From Planctomycetota bacterium (GTDB lineage: Bacteria > Planctomycetota > Planctomycetia > Pirellulales > Lacipirellulaceae), in NCBI GenBank assembly GCA_024278035.1, contig JAJRUA010000284.1, positions 1-11,778 on the forward strand: DNA of 11,778 nt, given 5' to 3'. The translations under genes and the position numbers were made by a program. The notes under the pieces were generated by a model. The model was given only the letters and a program-made list of their open reading frames with translations, did not search any database and had not been told where the DNA came from. Positions 7,218-11,778 of this stretch are shown here, one piece after another; the stretch's first letter is position 1, and the number at the start of each line of letters is the position of its first letter.

Positions 7218-7303
7218 AAGCTGGACAGGATCACAGGATTTATGGGGATTAACAGGGTGGTATCCTGTTGATCTCTTGTAAATCCTGTGATCCTGTCCAG
7301 CTT
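7218..7303. repeat. Perfect 25-bp inverted repeat (ACAGGAT-rich hairpin)
   Basis: Arms 7218-7242 and 7279-7303 are exact reverse complements over 25 bp. Inside them, 7247-7256 pairs with 7264-7273 over ten more positions, with one G-U pair, so almost the whole 86 bases fold into one long hairpin. The arms are built from degenerate ACAGGAT units (ACAGGATC, ACAGGATTT, AACAGGGT). It lies 7 bases after the metB stop and may stop transcription before acpS, with TTTCTTTT following the right arm. It resembles a dispersed repeat seen in many unrelated bacterial genomes, a recollection I could not check. Confidence 0.85.
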
Positions 7304-7360
7304 TCTTTTGATTAGGATAAGAGATAACCTCATTGTTCATCCTTCATCCTTCCTTTCCTC

Positions 7361-7741
7361 ATGTCCATTCTCGGCGTTGGCTCTGACATCATTGAGTGTC
7401 TGCGAATTGCGCAGATGATTGAGCGGCATGGGGAGCTGTTCATTACTCGCGTCTACACGGAGCATGAAATCGCCTATTGCTCGGCTCAATTGGCGGCAAC
7501 TCAACACTACGCAGGCCGTTGGGCGGCGAAAGAGGCGGTGCTCAAAGCGATTGGTACGAGGCTCGTCAAAGGGATGACTTGGCGAGACATTGAGATCCGT
7601 AGCCGACCCACCGCCCCTCCCACGGTCAAGCTCTACGGCACGGCTCGCGTTCTCTTTGAACGATCGGGAATTGATCGTATCCATCTTACGATTAGCCATT
7701 GCCGTAGCCATGCGACAGCGTATGCGATTGCTGAGGGATGA
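7361..7741 (+). CDS. acpS: Holo-[acyl-carrier-protein] synthase
   Basis: The enzyme transfers 4'-phosphopantetheine from coenzyme A to the serine of apo-ACP, activating it for fatty-acid synthesis. The 126-aa length is normal for AcpS. The N-terminus ILGVGSDIIECLRI carries the Mg-binding Asp9. AGRWAAKEAVLKAIGT (51-66) is the family signature, with the metal-ligand Glu58. The end, LTISHCRSHATAYAIAEG, matches the usual LSISH-(x)n-AxAxA C-terminus, with SH-C instead of the common SHS/SHD. ATG 7361 places GVGSD at the expected distance. No Shine-Dalgarno is seen; the start is preceded by a CT-rich stretch with a repeated TTCATCC (7336-7349). It lies 149 bp after metB on the same strand, separated by the 25-bp inverted repeat, so co-transcription is uncertain. 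Confidence 0.95.
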   Translation: MSILGVGSDIIECLRIAQMIERHGELFITRVYTEHEIAYCSAQLAATQHYAGRWAAKEAVLKAIGTRLVKGMTWRDIEIRSRPTAPPTVKLYGTARVLFERSGIDRIHLTISHCRSHATAYAIAEG

Positions 7742-7751
7742 GTTCCCTTCA

Positions 7752-7801
7752 ATTCTTTTTGCCTGAACTCTTTTGTCCAGATTTTTTGCCTGGATTTTTT
7801 T
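7752..7801. repeat. T-rich degenerate tandem repeat after acpS
   Basis: About three and a half copies of a 13-16 base unit of the form T(4-7)GCCTGAA / TTTTGTCCAGA / TTTTTTGCCTGGA stand between acpS and the convergent TadE-like gene. Within it, TCCAG (7776-7780) can pair with CTGGA (7790-7794) just before seven T (7795-7801). It could thus serve as a weak terminator for acpS. The rest of the gap, to 7910, shows no gene. Confidence 0.5.
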
Positions 7802-7910
7802 GGGGGTCTCTAGCGGTCGAGAAAGAGGGGATAACCAGAATGCTTTGCGACGTGTTGTAAAACACTCCGAGCCGGGACGACTCGTCTCACATGAGCGGGT
7901 TGGTTCTTCT

Positions 7911-8366
7911 TTACTCAAACGCGACGTTCTCGTGGTCGAGTGTCATTTCAGCCACGATCGTTTGGTTCTCGAAGAATCTAGGTAAGGTCCAGCTATTCTC
8001 TTCACAATCGATACTCGCACGCACGGTAACGGAAGTTGTTGTGCTGTCGATGACCGACGGGGTGACGGTGATCGTCGGATTGACAACCCCAGCCGAGGAG
8101 AGGCGATCCGTTACGCTCGTTTGCACCTGGGCTGCTGTGGCGCCGGGAACAATTCCCACCCGAGCCCCCGCATAAACGGCCTGATCGAGCGAATGTCGTA
8201 CGACATGGAACCGCGTGATTTCGATCATCCCCATAAACAACATGAAAACAATCGGGGCACAAAACGCAAACTCCACCGTTGCTGTTCCCCGGCGCAATGC
8301 GCCCCGACAACGTTTTTCCTGCCGGGCGACAAGGACTTTGGCGGCGATAGATGAACGGCGTTGCAT
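7911..8366 (-). CDS. TadE-like pseudopilin (downstream copy)
   Basis: A 151-aa protein of the TadE type, minor pseudopilins of Tad/Flp pilus systems. A short basic N-terminus ends in RRG (25-27) and is followed by ATVEFAFCAPIVFMLFMGMIEI, a single membrane helix (about 28-51). If a prepilin-type peptidase cuts after Gly27, Glu32 is at position +5, as in type IV pilins. The rest (HSLDQAVYAGARVGIVPGATAAQVQ, then a beta-rich domain) is typical of TadE in length and pattern. ATG 8366 is chosen because it leaves a normal leader; the frame is open to a TTG at 8447, but that adds 27 atypical residues across a hairpin. No Shine-Dalgarno is visible. It lies 88 bp downstream of the VWA gene on the same strand and is probably co-transcribed with it. 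Confidence 0.82.
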   Translation of the reverse strand: MQRRSSIAAKVLVARQEKRCRGALRRGTATVEFAFCAPIVFMLFMGMIEITRFHVVRHSLDQAVYAGARVGIVPGATAAQVQTSVTDRLSSAGVVNPTITVTPSVIDSTTTSVTVRASIDCEENSWTLPRFFENQTIVAEMTLDHENVAFE

Positions 8367-8413
8367 GGCGGCATTTGCATCGGTGTTTAGGGCGACTCTT
8401 AATCGGCTTTTTT

Positions 8414-8430
8414 CCCTCTCGACAAGAGGG
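8414..8430 (-). other. Intercistronic hairpin between the VWA and TadE-like genes
   Basis: CCCTCT and AGAGGG form a perfect 6-bp stem with a 5-nt loop. On the coding (minus) strand it is followed by six A, not T, so it is not an intrinsic terminator of this cluster. It may separate message stability of the two genes. Its presence also argues against starting the TadE-like gene at TTG 8447. Confidence 0.4.
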
Positions 8431-8454
8431 TGTCCAGCGGCTCTCAAGTCTAGC

Positions 8455-9639
8455 TCAGTAAGTCAAGACCGCCGGCAATTGCTGGGCAATATCCTCAAAA
8501 GCCGCTTCTAGATCAGTGCCTGTCAGTGCGTGGTAATAATTGCCTCCCGCTGCATCGGCGATAGCTTGCATTGTCGCTTGGTCGGCCCCCTCGCCGAACG
8601 AAATCGTATGGATTGCGATCCGACGGTTGTTATAGAGGTCCGCCGCTTTGGTAACCGGATTCCCGCCCTCGGTTCGGCGTCCATCGCTCAAGAGAATCAT
8701 CGTTCGGTTAGCCGTGCCACGTTTCTCGTCGTCAAGAAGCACATTTTTCCCTTCGTTGATACCTCTTCGGATGTTGGTATCGCCGATAATCGGCTCTTGC
8801 CCAATCGCAGCAGCCGCGTTAACAAAATCGTAGGTGTCCCCGCTCATCACTTGGTCGGTACTGACTTGGGAGGACTCGAACAGGCCAAAAGTATAATCAC
8901 TGGCGTAAGAGGCCAAGCCGATTTGGGCGTTTAGGTTTCTTCGATCGACCACCTCTTGGAAAACACCAAGCGCCTCGACGAGCTTTGCCCACCGGCTTCC
9001 GTTCGGGTGGGGGGCCTTAAAGTAATTCTGGACAGTTGAATCGTTGTTGTATTCTTCAGGGTAGCTGAAATCGACACCTGAAAGGTCCCAAGCCATGGAG
9101 GCCGAGCGATCAACCACGACGCAAATATCGTGGTCGTAACGACCCGCGGTGCTTTGTTTCTGAAGATCGAAAGAGTCCGTCGTCAGCAAACTGCTGAACA
9201 AAACGGGAACACTCGCCGCCAAGGCTCCGTTTCCCAAACTGGCAGTGACACGGGCACTGTTGATCGGTTGTTGTCCCGTGACAAAGAGGTAGCTTCCGTC
9301 CGCTTGTATTTCGCTATTACCAAATTGAATGTCACTGTTACGGAGCCTCAGCTCCTGTCCGCCAATCGTGTACTCACGAGCGATGGTCTTTGCTGCTTGA
9401 CGTGCCTGAGATTGGTTTTGAGTCTGGCTGAGCGTAACAACCGCTGCTTTCACGGCGGCGTCACTTGCCGAGCGAAGCTGGGTGTTCGTTAATTCAATAT
9501 AAGACCAATTCAGCACCAACGCCCCCAGGCCAATCATCGCTGTTGACATGATGGCGATCAGCACCAGTGTCGCACCACGCCGGTCCGTTCGTCGATGGGT
9601 CCGTCCGATCCCTCGGCGGCGTAGATGATTTGTGATCAT
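8455..9639 (-). CDS. Tad/TadG-like protein with von Willebrand factor A domain
   Basis: A 394-aa membrane-anchored protein. The N-terminus has RRG (20-22) followed by one hydrophobic helix (about 24-45, ATLVLIAIMSTAMIGLGALVL) and the Tad-like stretch WSYIELTNTQLRSASDAAVKAA. Unlike the two TadE-like neighbours, it has no Glu at +5 after the glycine, as is usual for TadG-type proteins. A VWA domain occupies about 170-390 with a complete metal-ion-dependent adhesion site: DRSAS (177-181), Thr288 in GDTNIRRG, and Asp319 in LLSDGRR. It should bind a divalent metal and act in adhesion or assembly outside the membrane. ATG 9639 is supported by GAGGA at 9651-9647, seven bases upstream. A MITE-like element ends 20 bp upstream, between this gene and the first TadE-like gene. 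Confidence 0.88.
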   Translation of the reverse strand: MITNHLRRRGIGRTHRRTDRRGATLVLIAIMSTAMIGLGALVLNWSYIELTNTQLRSASDAAVKAAVVTLSQTQNQSQARQAAKTIAREYTIGGQELRLRNSDIQFGNSEIQADGSYLFVTGQQPINSARVTASLGNGALAASVPVLFSSLLTTDSFDLQKQSTAGRYDHDICVVVDRSASMAWDLSGVDFSYPEEYNNDSTVQNYFKAPHPNGSRWAKLVEALGVFQEVVDRRNLNAQIGLASYASDYTFGLFESSQVSTDQVMSGDTYDFVNAAAAIGQEPIIGDTNIRRGINEGKNVLLDDEKRGTANRTMILLSDGRRTEGGNPVTKAADLYNNRRIAIHTISFGEGADQATMQAIADAAGGNYYHALTGTDLEAAFEDIAQQLPAVLTY

Positions 9640-9646
9640 GACTGTT

Positions 9647-9651
9647 TCCTC
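9647..9651 (-). promoter_or_regulatory. Ribosome binding site of the VWA gene
   Basis: GAGGA lies seven bases before ATG 9639 and supports that start. It is just outside the terminal repeat of the MITE-like element, which starts at 9660. Confidence 0.6.
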
Positions 9652-9659
9652 AATTCCGT

Positions 9660-9938
9660 AGTAGGGTCCGCTGTGCGGACCAATCTTTAGACGTAACCGT
9701 TCACGACAAAAGCCGTTTAGAGCCGCTAAATGAACGCGAATAACCGCTAATCCAGTCGTTTTTCCAGTCCGATGCTTCTTCCCTTTAGCTTCTTTCTCTT
9801 CTTCATGACTCCCATTTTTTAAGGGAGGCTTCTCGGGTAGGTTTTGCCGTTCGAGTCGTTTATTAGCGTCTATTTGCGTTCATTAGCGGTTACCTTTAGA
9901 CGAACCTAACTTCAATGGTCCGTACAGCGGACCCTACT
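9660..9938. mobile_element. 279-bp MITE-like element with 23-bp terminal inverted repeats
   Basis: The terminal arms 9660-9682 and 9916-9938 are reverse complements with one mismatch in 23. Each contains its own small palindrome (GGTCCGC-TGT-GCGGACC on the left; GGTCCG-TACAG-CGGACC on the right). Internally, a second imperfect inverted repeat pairs about 9721-9751 with about 9857-9891, built on CCGCTAAATGAACGC. CTTTAGACG occurs as a direct repeat at 9685-9693 and 9894-9902. There is no ORF of note inside. The structure fits a non-autonomous miniature element or composite REP-like repeat, inserted between the first TadE-like gene and the VWA gene. No clear target-site duplication could be identified. 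Confidence 0.65.
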
Positions 9939-9945
9939 TATCTGT

Positions 9946-10380
9946 TTACTCTCTCAGAATAACAATCACTTCGGTAAGATCTGGAACGCTACTAATAACA
10001 AGATTCGTTGTATTATTCCCTTCAAGCGGGGCGGACACATCGATCCGAATCGTGTCGCCTACCGCAGCGTTAGCAAGGTTGGCGGGGGTGATAGCGATTA
10101 CCGCATTATCGACCCGGCGTGCGGTCATGATCGCTTGAAAGCGATTTTCCACGGTCGCCGCATCGGCTCCTGGCCTAGCCGCCAGCCGCCCCGCCTCGTA
10201 GCTCGCCACAGCGAGCGATTGCTTCAGGTACAACACCTCACTTAATTCGAGTGTGCCGAAAATAATCACCGTCATCACTGGCAAGGCGAACGCCAATTCA
10301 AGAATCTCAACGCCACGGCGATCGTTTGATCGACACGTGCTTGATCGGCGTAAAATCCGTTTGTTTCGTTGGTGAATCAT
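9946..10380 (-). CDS. TadE-like pseudopilin (upstream copy)
   Basis: A 144-aa TadE-type protein. The basic leader ends in NDRRG (19-23), then VEILELAFALPVMTVIIFGTLEL forms a single membrane helix (24-46). Cleavage after Gly23 would put Glu28 at +5, as in type IV pilins and in the second copy in this cluster. YLKQSLAVASYEAGRLAARPGA (51-72) matches the common TadE pattern after the helix, followed by a beta-rich C-terminal domain. ATG 10380 is chosen because GGAG (10392-10389) lies nine bases upstream. A TTG at 10401 would start before this ribosome binding site. The gene lies 57 bp after the DUF4114 gene on the same strand. Sequence similarity to the downstream copy is confined to the leader and helix, so it is not a recent duplicate. 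Confidence 0.85.
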   Translation of the reverse strand: MIHQRNKRILRRSSTCRSNDRRGVEILELAFALPVMTVIIFGTLELSEVLYLKQSLAVASYEAGRLAARPGADAATVENRFQAIMTARRVDNAVIAITPANLANAAVGDTIRIDVSAPLEGNNTTNLVISSVPDLTEVIVILRE

Positions 10381-10437
10381 GATGAGTAACTCCAGAAGCA
10401 ATTCGGTTACGAGGCGAAGCCATCGTCTTCCCCCGAA

Positions 10438-11181
10438 TCACTTGGGCAATATTTCTTCGGCTCCATCACCAAGCCCATTGAGATCAACCACGACCACAAC
10501 GTCGTTGTAGTCGAGGTCGCCACCATTCAGCAGGTCCTCAAACCCGAGAAGAACGTAACGATCTCCAAGCAACCAAGCCGCCAAGTGCTGAATGCCATCC
10601 GGGTTGAGGTGATCTTGATTGGTAAAGACATGCGTCCCACCGTTCACGGCATTGCGAACAATAAAGAATTCGAAGGCGGTCCCTGCAGGGAAGTCGCCCA
10701 GTTCGATCCAGTCTCCTGCAGCAAGCATTTCAGGGCCGCCCCAAGTGCCATCCGATACGTCGGGAAAGACAATCTTGCGTTCACCTGCAGCAAACGATCC
10801 GGCAACGGAGGTGGAGTAGCCAAAAGTGTTTCGGTAACCGGCTCCTTCATTGACGAAGTAAACCCGTATCGGTCGATCCGAGTTTTCTAGCAAAAAGAGG
10901 GCATCCTCATCGAGTCGAGTAACTCCAACTGCAAGAAACTCGACGCCTTCCCTTAGGTTCTCTTCAACCAATTCCAAAGCACCGGGAAGAATCTCACTAT
11001 TAAAAGCTGCCGAACGATCATCCGAACCGGCGACCTTCACCGGTCCAACTTGTTCAAGCCCAAACACCGTGAAATCGGACTGTACTTCCTTATCAACTCC
11101 TTGCGCGGTAGCAAAAGAGCTGCACACAACTAACAGGGCCATCGTCCATGACACACGATGAAGCAAACTAGATACGGACAT
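10438..11181 (-). CDS. Secreted DUF4114-domain protein
   Basis: A 247-aa exported protein. The N-terminus (MSVSSLLHRVSWTMALLVV-) is a classical signal peptide, with a likely cut after the ATA near residue 26. The C-terminus carries the DUF4114 hallmark GFEDLLNGGDLDYNDVVVVVD (about 213-233); the acidic residues suggest calcium binding. The middle is beta-rich, with TFGYSTSVAGS and GGTHVFTNQDHLNPDGIQH, as in secreted or surface proteins of this family. There is no C-terminal anchor or PEP-CTERM tail. ATG 11181 is chosen because GGAGG lies eight bases upstream (11193-11189) and the signal peptide then starts at residue 1. ATG 11214 would add 11 residues. It is first in the minus-strand cluster with the TadE and VWA genes, suggesting it is secreted with or attached to the appendage. 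That link is inference. Confidence 0.8.
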   Translation of the reverse strand: MSVSSLLHRVSWTMALLVVCSSFATAQGVDKEVQSDFTVFGLEQVGPVKVAGSDDRSAAFNSEILPGALELVEENLREGVEFLAVGVTRLDEDALFLLENSDRPIRVYFVNEGAGYRNTFGYSTSVAGSFAAGERKIVFPDVSDGTWGGPEMLAAGDWIELGDFPAGTAFEFFIVRNAVNGGTHVFTNQDHLNPDGIQHLAAWLLGDRYVLLGFEDLLNGGDLDYNDVVVVVDLNGLGDGAEEILPK

Positions 11182-11619
11182 AGCCCGACCCTCCAAAAAC
11201 CTGGACACTGCCATCAGGCGGCAGCAAAGTGAAAAGCGGAAGAAAAGATTGGTGAGTCTGTCAACAACCTCGACTCTCCACTAGAAACCTAGGTCACACT
11301 TTGGCCCTAGGCGAGAAATTTTCCCCGAAATTGTAAAATCCTCATTTACGCAGTTGCTGAACCCAAACTGTTACGCACGAGTGCCAGGGACAGCAGCGGA
11401 GGAACGAAGTGTTGCACATGGTTCAGAATTTTGCGTCTGAAAAAACTAGCGTTCCCGATCGGGTACAGAATCCGGTACCGAGTCGGTGGTAAATCTTCCG
11501 AAAACCTGTAGAATATGGACATTGCTGGCAAGTTGAAACTCTTGCTGTCGTTACGTAAGTCGAGAAATACTCAGGAGTTCGGAAGAGTCGGTTGCCAGTC
11601 CCTAAATTCGCAGCTCAAG
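11182..11619. other. 438-bp region without a recognisable gene
   Basis: No reading frame here has a credible start, ribosome binding site or domain. A 61-codon minus-strand frame (11531-11346) looks random. The minus-strand promoter of the DUF4114 gene should lie in the left part; a TTGACA occurs at 11264-11259, but without a good -10. Two CCTAGG palindromes (11288-11293, 11306-11311) could pair across 12 bases. Because a strong terminator stands downstream on the plus strand, an unrecognised non-coding transcript is possible. Confidence 0.4.
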
Positions 11620-11663
11620 CCTGTCGATCCGGAGGTTGCGGGTTCGATTCCCGTCGGCGTCGC
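11620..11663 (+). other. tRNA 3'-half-like fragment
   Basis: The stretch contains a good T-arm: GCGGG (11638-11642), loop TTCGATT (11643-11649), CCCGT (11650-11654). It is preceded by a 5-nt variable-loop-like AGGTT and by CTGTCGA, which looks like a tRNA-Asp anticodon loop (GTC). It is followed by CGGCGTC and G where an acceptor 3' strand and discriminator base would be. No matching 5' acceptor strand (GACGCCG) or D-arm is found upstream, the anticodon stem does not pair, and no CCA follows. It is therefore a fragment, either a decayed tRNA gene or the duplicated 3' end left as an attachment site by an integrated element. Confidence 0.5.
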
Positions 11664-11682
11664 TTGAGAAACCGCGACGCTC

Positions 11683-11722
11683 AAAAAAACCCCGTGGAAC
11701 GGGCCGTTCCACGGGGTTTTTT
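11683..11722. terminator. Strong bidirectional intrinsic terminator
   Basis: CCCCGTGGAACGG (11690-11702) and CCGTTCCACGGGG (11704-11716) are perfect complements. They are flanked by seven A on the left (11683-11689) and six T on the right (11717-11722), so the hairpin works on either strand. It follows the tRNA-like fragment on the plus strand. The last 56 bases of the window are CT-rich and show nothing else. Confidence 0.9.
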
Positions 11723-11778
11723 CGTCGGATGACCTGGCCCTTCCCTCCCGCTCTCTTCCCTCCCCTCAACTGCCTCCC

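Noticed and set aside
7337..7918. 193-codon minus-strand frame over acpS
   Set aside because: It is antisense to a gene with the complete AcpS signature, and no domain is seen.
8367..8447. TTG 8447 start for the downstream TadE-like gene
   Set aside because: It adds 27 residues that run across a hairpin and give an overlong leader before RRG. ATG 8366 fits the family better.
11236..11264. Sigma-70-type promoter for the DUF4114 gene based on TTGACA at 11264-11259
   Set aside because: No acceptable -10 hexamer is found at 16-18 bases, so only a -35 match remains.
11346..11531. 61-codon minus-strand frame in the right-hand gap
   Set aside because: It has no ribosome binding site, domain or neighbour support, and its length is within chance expectation.
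11638..11682. Circularly permuted tRNA or tmRNA (T-arm, 3' acceptor strand, loop, then complementary GCGACGC)
   Set aside because: The complementary strand pairs two bases out of register with the expected acceptor. A terminator follows at once, leaving no room for the D-arm, anticodon or tag-coding part.

Overview
The window looks like a piece of a Planctomycetes chromosome, probably the Pirellulaceae side. This is inference: the basis is moderate GC, frequent TTG and GTG starts with patchy Shine-Dalgarno sites, a fused RlmK/RlmL methyltransferase, a TadE/VWA/DUF4114 cluster, and gaps full of dyad-symmetric repeats. No database search was possible. TAG is the ordinary stop of several genes here, so an altered genetic code is unlikely.

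Layout. Positions 1-554: the 3' part of a HAD-like gene (+). Positions 702-2903: rlmKL (+), a two-domain 23S rRNA methyltransferase. Convergent with it, 4893-2935 (-) is a glutamine-dependent NAD+ synthetase gene whose frame is cut by one in-frame TAG at 3172-3174. The conserved C-terminus continues in the same frame after the stop. Its ribosome binding site lies inside a 52-nt inverted repeat. Upstream on the same strand is a glycine-zipper lipoprotein gene (5574-4966). Positions 5575-5942 form a divergent gap holding a stem-loop and an intrinsic terminator just before the start of a plant-like cystathionine gamma-synthase (5943-7211, +). A perfect 25-bp inverted repeat separates this from acpS (7361-7741, +).

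The right half is a minus-strand cluster read from right to left: a secreted DUF4114 protein (11181-10438), a TadE-like pseudopilin (10380-9946), a 279-bp MITE-like element, a Tad/VWA protein with an intact MIDAS (9639-8455), and a second TadE-like protein (8366-7911). Together they suggest part of a Tad-type surface appendage. The right end (11182-11778) has no convincing gene, but carries a tRNA 3'-half-like fragment followed by a strong bidirectional terminator.

The housekeeping genes (rRNA modification, NAD, methionine, acyl carrier protein activation) do not form a pathway together. The most unusual features are in the non-coding DNA and in the broken nadE frame. I did not see a clear, wholly new multi-gene system.
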